NCBI GenBank assembly: GCA_022652735.1
Contig: JALCRP010000001.1
Coordinates: 62,001 to 126,000, forward strand
DNA length: 64,000 bases
Direction: 5' to 3'
Source of the DNA: Faecalibacterium sp.
Lineage (GTDB): Bacteria; Bacillota; Clostridia; Oscillospirales; Ruminococcaceae
Positions 16,761-24,196 of this stretch are shown here, piece by piece; the first letter of the stretch is position 1; each line of letters opens with the position of its first letter. The notes under the pieces were generated by a model. That model was not told the origin of the DNA, made no database searches, and saw only the letters and a program-made list of their open reading frames with translations. The position numbers were made by a program, and so were the translations under genes.

Positions 16761-17420
16761 CTAGGATCGATGTTTTTTCATTTCCCCTGTGCCGCCCTCG
16801 ACAACGCCGCTGCCGTGCAGCACCGAGCCGATCGTGCCGAAAAAGCACTTTGTATCAAAGCCAAAGCTGAGATTTTGTACATACTCGCCGTCGAGCTTTG
16901 CTTTTACGGGGATTTCCAGTTCGTCGCGGCCGTTGATCTGCGCCCAGCCCGTCAGGCCCGGACGCACATCGTTTGCGCCGTATTTGTCGCGCTCGGCGAT
17001 CAGATCATACTGATTCCACAGCGCGGGGCGCGGGCCGATCACCGCCATCTGCCCCACTAAAATGTTAAAAATTTGGGGCAGCTCATCGAGGCTCGTTTTA
17101 CGCAAAAAGCGCCCTACAGGTGTAATCCACTGCTCCGGATTTTCCAAAAGATGCGTCGGTACGTCGTGCGGCGTATCGCTGCGCATCGTGCGGAATTTCA
17201 AAATTTCAAAATAGGTTTTGTGCAGGCCCACCCGTTTTTGCTTAAAAAATACCGGCCCCGGCGAATCCAGCTTGATGGCCGCCGCCAAGCCCAAATACAG
17301 CGGCGAAAGCACAATGACGCCGCCAAGCGCCAGCACAGCATCCAGCCCACGTTTGATGCCGCGCGCATACAAGCCGCCCTGCGCACTTTCCTTTTTTTCC
17401 AAAGACAAAGTTTTGTTCAC
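16761..17420 (-). CDS. Initiating phosphoglycosyl transferase (PglC/EpsL type)
   Basis: Transfers a sugar 1-phosphate from UDP-sugar to undecaprenyl phosphate, the first step of a surface glycan. A membrane re-entrant helix (about 25-50) is followed by the family motifs DSPGPVFFKQKRVG, KFRTM, TPVGRFLRKTSLDELPQ with the Asp-Glu catalytic pair, GPRPAL and RPGLTGWAQINGRDEL. At 219 residues it is the minimal monotopic class. Start is GTG 17420 with a weak SD; no alternative ATG lies near. Paired with the CapD-like dehydratase it would load a UDP-bacillosamine-like or related sugar (inference). No other glycosyltransferases or flippase are in the window. Confidence 0.93.
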   Translation of the reverse strand: MNKTLSLEKKESAQGGLYARGIKRGLDAVLALGGVIVLSPLYLGLAAAIKLDSPGPVFFKQKRVGLHKTYFEILKFRTMRSDTPHDVPTHLLENPEQWITPVGRFLRKTSLDELPQIFNILVGQMAVIGPRPALWNQYDLIAERDKYGANDVRPGLTGWAQINGRDELEIPVKAKLDGEYVQNLSFGFDTKCFFGTIGSVLHGSGVVEGGTGEMKKHRS

Positions 17421-17468
17421 ACTCCGCTCTTTTGCTTTCTTTTCAGTGTGGGCTGTCAGGCAGCGATT

Positions 17469-18479
17469 CTATGCAGCAGCAAGATATTTTGCCGCCTGCG
17501 GAACTGTAGCCTGCATCGCCGTCAGTTGCTCTTTCTGCTCTTGGCAGTAGCGCTCATACTCTTTTTTCCACTTAGCCCAGCCCGCCGCGCCGCGGCGATC
17601 CGGCAGGGCATCGCTTTGGGCCAAAAGTGTGCCGAGATGCTGCGTCACTTTCATTGCGCCGACATAGTTCAGGTGAAAGCCCGTATCGTAGGTATCCTGC
17701 GTCCAGTCGATCGTTATACCGCTGTCGGGCAGGTTGTAATCCACATAGGGAATGCCGTTTTTCTGTGCGTAGGCCGTCATGCCGAGATGTTTGGCCATCG
17801 TCCAATCCTTCGCGGGCAAAGTAACCATCTTCATTTCGCTGCCATGCGCTTTGCACATGCGGCGAATCGCCTGCACATACGCATCTCGCAGCGCAGGAAC
17901 AGCCTGTGCAGGGCCTTGATCGGACATAAACCATGTAGCGTCCATTCCTTTGCAGCCTGTCCGCGGGGAAAAACCTTTATCATAATCGCGCCATGTGAAA
18001 TCATGATGGCGGGCCAAGTTCTTTATACGGAGCTCGCGCCAGTTGTTATGGTAGCGCCACAGCGGGAAAAAGACCCCTATCGTATCATCCAGCGCGCTTT
18101 CCATCGGCGTCATGCCGTCCGGGATATTATAAATCGTATCGGCACACAGCACAACCACTTTCGGTGTCTGCGTGCGATAAATTTTTTGCAGCGCATAAAA
18201 CACTTCCGTCACCGAACCCGCGTCAATGCCGAAAGTATACCCTGCGATGCCATATTCTCGATACCATTCCATCGGCGTGATGTCGCGCGAGGCATTGGAA
18301 GAGCCGATCACCAGCACGTCGATCGTATTGTTGTCCTCGCCGTAGATGCCGCCGGAATCATACGCATAAAAGTTTCGATTCGAGCAGGGCCGGATATACC
18401 AGCCGGCCAGCTGTATGCACAGCAGCAGCGCCAACAAAAAGGCGGCACCGCGCAGCAAATACTTTCCTGTTTTTTTCAT
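17469..18479 (-). CDS. DltD/AlgJ-like SGNH-fold protein
   Basis: A 336-residue protein with one N-terminal membrane helix (about 5-25) and an extracytoplasmic SGNH hydrolase-like domain. The Ser block is VLVIGSSNASRD and the Asp-His block is DTGFHLNYVGAM near the C-terminus. Proteins of this kind work with MBOAT acyltransferases (DltD with DltB, AlgJ/X with AlgI) to put acyl or alanyl groups on surface glycans. It is shorter than canonical DltD (about 400). I prefer ATG 18479 (SD AAAGGGGG) to ATG 18518, which would overlap the MBOAT gene by 14 nt; the choice is not certain. Confidence 0.8.
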   Translation of the reverse strand: MKKTGKYLLRGAAFLLALLLCIQLAGWYIRPCSNRNFYAYDSGGIYGEDNNTIDVLVIGSSNASRDITPMEWYREYGIAGYTFGIDAGSVTEVFYALQKIYRTQTPKVVVLCADTIYNIPDGMTPMESALDDTIGVFFPLWRYHNNWRELRIKNLARHHDFTWRDYDKGFSPRTGCKGMDATWFMSDQGPAQAVPALRDAYVQAIRRMCKAHGSEMKMVTLPAKDWTMAKHLGMTAYAQKNGIPYVDYNLPDSGITIDWTQDTYDTGFHLNYVGAMKVTQHLGTLLAQSDALPDRRGAAGWAKWKKEYERYCQEQKEQLTAMQATVPQAAKYLAAA

Positions 18480-18504
18480 GGCGGATGACCCCCTTTCTCC
18501 CCGC

Positions 18505-20082
18505 TTAGTACTGTGCATAGAGGAAACCGCCGATCGTCACCCCTGTGCCGTAATTGCCCAGCACCACCACCACCAGCACGGCCGCGATGTATACGCCCCA
18601 GCGCACTACAAGCGGCTTTGCCGCAAGGCCTGCGCGGATGCGGACGCCACGCTCATGTAAAACATCCACCGCCAGCATGATACCGGCAAATACCAGTAAG
18701 ATCACAAAATTTTGTGTTTCTTCGAGTTTTCCGTCCAAAAGCGCGCCGCGGTAGGGTACCAACAGGCTGCGCAGCATCGCCAGCGCGGCCGAAAAGCCGT
18801 TTGCGCGGAAAATCAGCATGCCGATATTCACGAGCACGAAAGTGCGCACCATTTGAAACGCGCCGAAAAGGCGGCTTTTGTTTTTCCATGCAAAAAAACG
18901 TGGGCAAAAGCGCCCGAGCAGCAGCTCAGAGATCTGCCCCAGCCACTGTAAAGCAAAATAATATAGGCCGTATGCCACATACACCCATGCTGCGCCGTGC
19001 CACAAGCCGGTTACAAACCACACGGCCAGCAGTCCTACCCAAACCGGTATGCAGCGCCCCAAAAGCGCGCCGAAGCGATTTTTGCAGCGCTTGCCGAGGG
19101 CAAGGCTCGCCTTTGACATAATAAGCGGTTGAAACACATATTCCCGCAGCCACGCGCCGAGCGAAATATGCCAGCGCCGCCAGAATTCTCCCACCGATTT
19201 GGCAAAAAACGGCTGGCGAAAGTTTTCCGCCAACGCGATACCGAAAATTTCTGCGCTGCCAAGCGCAAGATCGATCGCGCCAGAAAAATCCGCATAAAGC
19301 TGCAGCGTATAAAGCAGCGCCGCGGCCGCCACGGCCCAGCCGGAATAGGCAGCAAAATTGTCAAACACACGGTTTGCCAGCGGCGCGGCGTAGTACGAAA
19401 CCAAAAACAGCTTCATCATACCCCACAGCATGCGCTGCAAACCAAAGGTAATATTTTTCCAGTGCGGCTGCTGCATTTCGCCCAGCAGCGTATCCTGCAG
19501 CGCGGCGCAACGGTCAAACGGGCCTTCGACGATATGCGGCCAAAACGACAAAAACAGCGCCACCTGCCAAAGCTTTTTGGGCGGGCAAACGCCGCGGTAC
19601 ACATCCACAACACAGCTGATTGCCATCAGCGTATAAAAGCTGATGCCGAGCGGCTGCACAGTAACCGGCACCGCCAGCGCCGGATGCATAGGCAAAAGCG
19701 CCAATAGGCGGTTTGCCGAGGACGCAAAAAAAGCCGCATATTTCAGCCAAAGCAGCGCCGCCAGCAAAAGCAGCACCGTACCCCACATTATCAGCCGCTT
19801 TTCGGTTTGGATGCGTCTGCGCAGCATTTTCCGCGCGGGCTTTTCCAGCGCGGGTGCTATCTCGGCATCCATTGCGTCCAGCCAGCCGATCGCGCGCCCG
19901 GCCAGCCATGTTAAAAGGATCGTTGCCGCCAAAAAGCCCATGTGCCGGATGCCAAAGCTGGCATAATACACGGCGCTTGCCGCCAGCAATACCCACGGCC
20001 GCCGCTTGGCCGGCACCGCCGCCCATACCAGAAACGTCAGCACCAGAAACACAAGCAGATACGACAGCGAATTGTACGCCAT
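18505..20082 (-). CDS. MBOAT acyltransferase (AlgI/DltB family)
   Basis: Multi-pass membrane O-acyltransferase of 525 residues, closer in size to AlgI (about 520) than DltB (about 400). Diagnostic segments are NFRQPFFAKSVGEFWRRWHISL and the catalytic-His motif FVTGLWHGAAWVYVAYGLYYF. It would accept an acyl or aminoacyl group from the carrier protein on the inside and transfer it to a glycan outside. The start codon follows the acyl carrier protein stop with no gap (SD GGAGGAAG), so the two are translationally linked. Confidence 0.92.
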   Translation of the reverse strand: MAYNSLSYLLVFLVLTFLVWAAVPAKRRPWVLLAASAVYYASFGIRHMGFLAATILLTWLAGRAIGWLDAMDAEIAPALEKPARKMLRRRIQTEKRLIMWGTVLLLLAALLWLKYAAFFASSANRLLALLPMHPALAVPVTVQPLGISFYTLMAISCVVDVYRGVCPPKKLWQVALFLSFWPHIVEGPFDRCAALQDTLLGEMQQPHWKNITFGLQRMLWGMMKLFLVSYYAAPLANRVFDNFAAYSGWAVAAAALLYTLQLYADFSGAIDLALGSAEIFGIALAENFRQPFFAKSVGEFWRRWHISLGAWLREYVFQPLIMSKASLALGKRCKNRFGALLGRCIPVWVGLLAVWFVTGLWHGAAWVYVAYGLYYFALQWLGQISELLLGRFCPRFFAWKNKSRLFGAFQMVRTFVLVNIGMLIFRANGFSAALAMLRSLLVPYRGALLDGKLEETQNFVILLVFAGIMLAVDVLHERGVRIRAGLAAKPLVVRWGVYIAAVLVVVVLGNYGTGVTIGGFLYAQY

Positions 20083-20322
20083 TTAGTTTTCTTCCTCCAG
20101 CCGGTTGACCAATGCGAGGATTGCCTCGACAGAGCGGAAGTTTTCTTCCTTCAGCTCCAGCGGTGTAATCTCCACGTCCAGCTCCTCCGCAATGGCCATC
20201 GCAAGGCTCATTACATCGACGGAATCCAGTACGCCGGATTTTATCAGTTCCTTTTCCGGGGTCAGCTGGCAGCCGGGCTTTACTTCTTCGATGATCTTTT
20301 CGATTTCTTCTACGGTATGCAT
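20083..20322 (-). CDS. Acyl/D-alanyl carrier protein, DltC-like
   Basis: A 79-residue acidic four-helix carrier. The phosphopantetheine Ser is in SGVLDSVDVMSL, matching the DSV/DSL motif of DltC-type carriers. Start ATG 20322 has AGAGGAAA 8 nt upstream, and the gene begins 25 nt after the AMP-ligase stop. It carries the group activated by the upstream ligase to the MBOAT protein. Confidence 0.9.
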   Translation of the reverse strand: MHTVEEIEKIIEEVKPGCQLTPEKELIKSGVLDSVDVMSLAMAIAEELDVEITPLELKEENFRSVEAILALVNRLEEEN

Positions 20323-20347
20323 CTTTTGTTTCCTCTTTTTCGTTTTC

Positions 20348-21847
20348 TTAAAAATAGGTACTCTGCAGCGCTTTGCGGTCGATTTTTCCGTTTGCATTGT
20401 GCGGCAGGGCCTTCAGCTTTTGATATTCGGCGGGGAGCATGTAGGGCGGCAGCTTTGCTTTCAGCGTTTCGGCCAGCGCCGCGGCCAAATCTCTGCGCGC
20501 GGCATAAAAAAGCACAAGCTTATCCTGCGCGGCATTATATAGGCAGGCGCATTCCTCTGTGCCGGGCAAGCTCATGGCCGCCGTATCGATCTCGCCAAGC
20601 TCGATGCGGTAGCCGCGGTGCTTGATCTGGTTATCTTTGCGCCCGCAAAAGACAAGCTCGCCGCGCGCATTGTACTTTACAAGGTCGCCTGTGCGGTAGA
20701 TCGTCTCGGGCAGGCAGGGCTGCAAGGGGTTTTGCGTAAAGCGCTCGGCCGTTTTTTCGGGCATGTTATAATAGCCTGCCGCCAAAAAGCTGCCCCGCGC
20801 GCAAAGCTCGCCCTCTTCGCTAGGCGCGGCGGCGCGGTTATCTTCCGCCAACACCAGCAGGCCGCAGTTTTTGCATGCTTTGCCGATCGGCAGGGCCTCA
20901 TCGTCGGCAAAGGCACGGTCGACCACATAATAGGCGCAGATGTCCGTCGTCTCGGTCGGGCCGTACAAATTGGCAAATAACGCATCGGGATAGTTGGCCC
21001 GCCAGTAGTTCAGCTTTGAGCAAGGCATCACCTCGCCCGCGAACAAAATCGTATGCAGCGGCGGCTTTTGGGTATAGGCCAGTGCCTTCCAGTTTGCGAC
21101 AAAGCCCAGCGCCGACGGAACCCAGTATAGCGTGTTGACGCCATGTGCCGTCAGATAGTCGAGCAGCGGCACCGGGAAGCCGAACAGGCGCCGCGGGATG
21201 GTTTGCAGCTTTGCGCCGCTGCGCAGGCAGCCGTACACATCCGAAACCGACATCGAAAAGTAAAATGGCGTCTGCCCGCCAAACACGTTATCGGCCGTGA
21301 TATGGAAAGCTTCCACAAACCATTCGCTGTAGGCCAGCACGTTCCGATGCGTCAGCGCCACGCCCTTTGGCGCGCCCGTTGAGCCGGAAGTAAACAACAC
21401 ATACGCAAGGTCGGTATCGACGGCGCGCGCGCGCGCGGCGGCCAGCAGGGCCGTATCCGGCAAAGCCGCAACGGCATCTTCCCATACCACGCAAACCGGC
21501 GCCAGCCCGGCAGCGGCCTCGGCATGGGCCTTGTCCGTCAATACAGCGGCAGGGCACAGCTGCTCGGCGATCTTTTCCATGCGCTCGCGCGGCTGCTCTA
21601 TATCAAGCACAGTATAAAAGCCGTTGGCTTCGAGTACGCCCAGCATGCCCACCGGGCAAAGCGCACACTTTTCAAAATAGAGCAGCACAGGCTTTTTCTC
21701 CGCGCCGGCTTTCAGCAGCGCCGTGCCAAGGCGCTGTGCCAGATCCTGCGTTTGTCCCCATGTAAAGATACGATTTTCATCGCAGAAAGATTGATGTTCC
21801 GGCAAAGTTTTTGCCGTTTTTTCTAAAAGTTGCAGAATATTATCCAT
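20348..21847 (-). CDS. DltA-like AMP-forming ligase (carrier-protein aminoacyl ligase)
   Basis: Adenylate-forming enzyme of 499 residues with P-loop YVLFTSGSTGAPKGVALTHRN, core motif NLYGPTETT, YRTGDLVKY and the C-terminal catalytic Lys in PHNANGKIDRKAL. Length and the segment LFAGEVMPCSKLNYW resemble D-alanine-carrier protein ligases (DltA), so D-alanine is the likely substrate; another amino acid or acyl group cannot be excluded. It is first in the operon AMP-ligase, carrier, MBOAT, SGNH, an order (A-C-B-D) different from canonical dltABCD. SD AAGGAAC; promoter at 21924-21952. Confidence 0.85.
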   Translation of the reverse strand: MDNILQLLEKTAKTLPEHQSFCDENRIFTWGQTQDLAQRLGTALLKAGAEKKPVLLYFEKCALCPVGMLGVLEANGFYTVLDIEQPRERMEKIAEQLCPAAVLTDKAHAEAAAGLAPVCVVWEDAVAALPDTALLAAARARAVDTDLAYVLFTSGSTGAPKGVALTHRNVLAYSEWFVEAFHITADNVFGGQTPFYFSMSVSDVYGCLRSGAKLQTIPRRLFGFPVPLLDYLTAHGVNTLYWVPSALGFVANWKALAYTQKPPLHTILFAGEVMPCSKLNYWRANYPDALFANLYGPTETTDICAYYVVDRAFADDEALPIGKACKNCGLLVLAEDNRAAAPSEEGELCARGSFLAAGYYNMPEKTAERFTQNPLQPCLPETIYRTGDLVKYNARGELVFCGRKDNQIKHRGYRIELGEIDTAAMSLPGTEECACLYNAAQDKLVLFYAARRDLAAALAETLKAKLPPYMLPAEYQKLKALPHNANGKIDRKALQSTYF

Positions 21848-21923
21848 TTTTGTTCCTTACTCCGATACGCCCTGCCCGCTTTCGGGCCGCGTCGGAAATT
21901 TTTTCCATCTGACATATGAGTGT

Positions 21924-21952
21924 AGTATACTTCAAATCCGGCGTCCGTTCAA
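21924..21952 (-). promoter_or_regulatory. Promoter of the Dlt-like/glycan operon
   Basis: TTGAAC (21952-21947), 17-nt spacer, TATACT (21929-21924) on the minus strand, about 77 nt before the AMP-ligase start. The 160 nt between this promoter and the tmRNA terminator (21953-22113) contain nothing I recognise. Confidence 0.65.
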
Positions 21953-22113
21953 CCGCAAATTTCGCGCTGTTCCGTGCAAGGCGTAGGGTTTCGGCGGCAT
22001 GATCCGATACCATGCCGTACATTTTGGGCCGCGTGATTTTTCCTTGGTATATCGGTTATACGCCTTTGGCGGGCGTTTTATTTCACTTTAGCGCCGGCCT
22101 GTTTTTCAAAAGC

Positions 22114-22161
22114 AAAAAGCCCGCAGAACCCAGCCGTTTTCGGCCAATTCTGCGAGCTTTT
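22114..22161 (-). terminator. Terminator of tmRNA
   Basis: A long hairpin (AAAAGC/GCTTTT outer stem, CGCAGAA/TTCTGCG, inner GGCCGAAAACGGCT) ending in five T, beginning 5 nt after the encoded CCA of ssrA. Confidence 0.9.
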
Positions 22162-22166
22162 CATCT

Positions 22167-22510
22167 TGGTGGAGGCGACGGGAATCGAACCCGTGTCCGA
22201 AAAGAGATCAGTAAGAGTATCTCCGGGTGCAGTCAGTCTACAACATTCCCTCCGCGCCACGCCGGTTGACAGGCTAGCGCATCAGTAGCTTCATGAGTTC
22301 CTGCCGGGCCGCAAAGCTTAAGCCCGTTCAGGTGCTGTGTCTAAGGACGCCCTGGCCCCACACGACACAAGAGTGGGCAGGACGGCGGCACTTAGGCCGC
22401 GGCTAACTGAGTGTTGTTGTCAGTTAAAGTTTTAGAGGCTTTTTAAGCAGTTCCCCCGCTGCTACCCGCTGCTCCGGCCTCACTCTCCCCGTCGAAACCT
22501 TTACGCCCCC
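22167..22510 (-). ncRNA. ssrA: Transfer-messenger RNA (tmRNA)
   Basis: One-piece tmRNA of 344 nt that rescues stalled ribosomes. The 5' end GGGGGCGTAAAGGTTTCGAC (from 22510) pairs with a tRNA-like 3' end that includes the T-arm GGGTTCGATTCCCGT and an encoded CCA (22169-22167). The tag frame runs from GCC (22439-22437) to TAA (22394-22392) and reads ASKTLTDNNTQLAAA, the same length and pattern as the B. subtilis tag but ending in LAAA. smpB lies 80 nt upstream on the same strand, and a strong terminator follows. Confidence 0.95.
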
Positions 22511-22590
22511 ATGAGCGCGCACGTTTTTGCGCGGAGAAGAAAACGGATGCATTTATCACCACCGGCCAAGGGCCGGGAATGAACCAAAAA

Positions 22591-23073
22591 TCAGTAGAAC
22601 CGGCCGTTGGATTTGACGGCGCGCTCGATCGAGCGGCGCGCATCGCGTTTTGCGGCATCGGCGCGCTTATCATAGAGCTTTTTGCCCTTGCAAAGGCCCA
22701 GTTCCATTTTCACGCGGCCATGCTTGAAATACAGCGACATCGGCACCAGCGTGTAGCCCTCGAGCTTACACTGCTGCAGCAGATGGCGAATTTCCTTTTT
22801 ATGCGCCAGCAACCGCCGCGGGCGCACAGGGTCCTGATTAAAAATATTGCCCTGTTCATACGGGCTGATATGGACGCCTTTCGCCATCAGATCGCCGTTT
22901 TCGATGTCGACCCAACTATCCTTCAGGTTTACCGTGCCGGCGCGGAGGCTTTTCACCTCGGTGCCTTTCAGCTCGATGCCGGTTTCCAGCGCCTCCAGAA
23001 CGAAGTACTCATGGCGCACTTCCCGATTGGTAGCAATGGTTTTCAGCGCCGGCTTTTCTTTTATCGGAGCCAT
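22591..23073 (-). CDS. smpB: SsrA-binding protein SmpB
   Basis: Binds the tRNA-like domain of tmRNA and brings it to stalled ribosomes. The 160-residue product has the OB-fold motifs GIELKGTEVKSLR, KDSWVDI, HISPYEQGN and KKEIRHLL, and the basic C-terminal tail (KKLYDKRADAAKRDARRSIE) that occupies the mRNA channel. I chose ATG 23073 (SD GGGGGG), since the family begins just before the conserved IATNR segment; the longer frame reads through non-coding sequence. It is followed by ssrA, its functional partner. Confidence 0.97.
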   Translation of the reverse strand: MAPIKEKPALKTIATNREVRHEYFVLEALETGIELKGTEVKSLRAGTVNLKDSWVDIENGDLMAKGVHISPYEQGNIFNQDPVRPRRLLAHKKEIRHLLQQCKLEGYTLVPMSLYFKHGRVKMELGLCKGKKLYDKRADAAKRDARRSIERAVKSNGRFY

Positions 23074-23106
23074 GAGTTCCCCCCCTTTCCGTTGGCATGG
23101 ATATAG

Positions 23107-23134
23107 AGTATACCATATCAGGCCGCAAATGCAA
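23107..23134 (-). promoter_or_regulatory. Promoter of smpB(-ssrA)
   Basis: TTGCAT (23134-23129), 16-nt spacer, TATACT (23112-23107) on the minus strand, about 35 nt upstream of smpB. I found no clear separate promoter in the 80 nt before ssrA. Confidence 0.6.
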
Positions 23135-23185
23135 GGAAATTCCGACGAATCTCTGCCCAAAAGTTTCTCCGCGGCAGCCGCTTTT

Positions 23186-23785
23186 TTACAGCTCGTCGCG
23201 GCCCGAAAGCGCACGGTACAGCGTCGTTTCGTCGGCATATTCCAAGCTCGAGCCTACCGGCAGCCCATAGGCAAGGCGCGTGGTTTTGATGCCCAGCGGT
23301 TTAATCAGGCGCGCCAGATACATCGCCGTTGCCTCGCCCTCCACGGTAGGGTTCGTCGCCATGATAACTTCCTTTACGCGGCCGTCGTGCAGGCGGGCCA
23401 GAAGCTCTTTTACGCAAAGCTGATCGGCACCGATACCGTCCATCGGGCTGATGAGGCCGTGCAACACATGGTACAGGCCGTGATACTCGCGGGTACGCTC
23501 GAACGCGGCGATGTCGCGCGGGCTTTCCACCACGCAGATCGTGGACGGATCTCGTTTGGCGTTGGCGCAAATCGGGCAGATTTCCCCCTCGGTATAATCC
23601 TGGCAGATACGGCAGCGGTGCAGCTTGGTATGGGCATCGCGGATAGCAGCAGCCAAGGCTTCGGCATCCGCCGCCGGCATGCTTAAAACCTGATACGCCA
23701 TGCGCGTTGCGCCCTTGCGCCCGATGCCGGGGAACTTGGAAAATTCATCGACAAGCCGCTCAAGCGGCGCTGCATTGTAACCCAT
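23186..23785 (-). CDS. recR: Recombination mediator protein RecR
   Basis: Works with RecO/RecF to load RecA at gaps. At 199 residues it has the normal length: N-terminal HhH segment FPGIGRKGATRMAYQVL, a C4 zinc finger (CRICQDYTEGEICPIC), then a Toprim domain with CVVESPRD and TNPTVEGEATAMYL. SD AAGGAGG precedes ATG 23785. It is the last gene of dnaX-ybaB-recR, a conserved order in many bacteria, with 27 nt to the preceding ybaB. Confidence 0.97.
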   Translation of the reverse strand: MGYNAAPLERLVDEFSKFPGIGRKGATRMAYQVLSMPAADAEALAAAIRDAHTKLHRCRICQDYTEGEICPICANAKRDPSTICVVESPRDIAAFERTREYHGLYHVLHGLISPMDGIGADQLCVKELLARLHDGRVKEVIMATNPTVEGEATAMYLARLIKPLGIKTTRLAYGLPVGSSLEYADETTLYRALSGRDEL

Positions 23786-23812
23786 CGCGCGGGGCCTCCT
23801 TGCCTTACAGCG

Positions 23813-24151
23813 TTATAAGCCGGGGATATTCATGCCGCCGGTGATTTTGCCCATTTCGGCGCCTGCCGCCTCGTCCACTTTGGCGCAGGTGGCGTTAAAC
23901 GCGGCCGCGACAAGGTCCTCGAGCATCTCGATGTCGTCGGGATCAACAGCTTCGGGCTTAATCTTTACGGCGGTCACTTCATGCTTGCCGTTCATCGTTA
24001 CCGTTACCAGCTCGCCCGAGGCGCTGCCGGTATACTCGGTTGCTTCCAGCTCGGCCTGCTTGGTTTTCATATCCTCCTGCATCTTTTGGGCCTGACGCAT
24101 GAGGGAGTTCATATCGGGGCGGCCATAGCCCTGCGGCATTCTTGCTTTCAT
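23813..24151 (-). CDS. Nucleoid-associated protein YbaB/EbfC family
   Basis: A 112-residue DNA-binding protein that forms a tweezer-like dimer. An N-terminal helix (MRQAQKMQEDMKTKQAELE) is followed by the sheet core TGSASGELVTVTMNGKHEVTAVKI and an acidic helix (DPDDIEMLEDLVAAAFNAT), as in the family. The Gln/Met-rich start is typical. It sits between dnaX and recR, as in most bacteria; its effect on replication or repair is not defined. SD AAAGGAA lies upstream. Confidence 0.94.
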   Translation of the reverse strand: MKARMPQGYGRPDMNSLMRQAQKMQEDMKTKQAELEATEYTGSASGELVTVTMNGKHEVTAVKIKPEAVDPDDIEMLEDLVAAAFNATCAKVDEAAGAEMGKITGGMNIPGL

Positions 24152-24196
24152 ACTAAAAGGTTCCTTTCTGCTATGAAAAGATTTTTTCGGCCGGGT

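Noticed and set aside
17469-21847. Calling the AMP-ligase/ACP/MBOAT/SGNH genes a canonical dltABCD operon
   Set aside because: Gene order is A-C-B-D, the MBOAT is AlgI-sized and the SGNH protein is shorter than DltD; only a Dlt-like role is supported.
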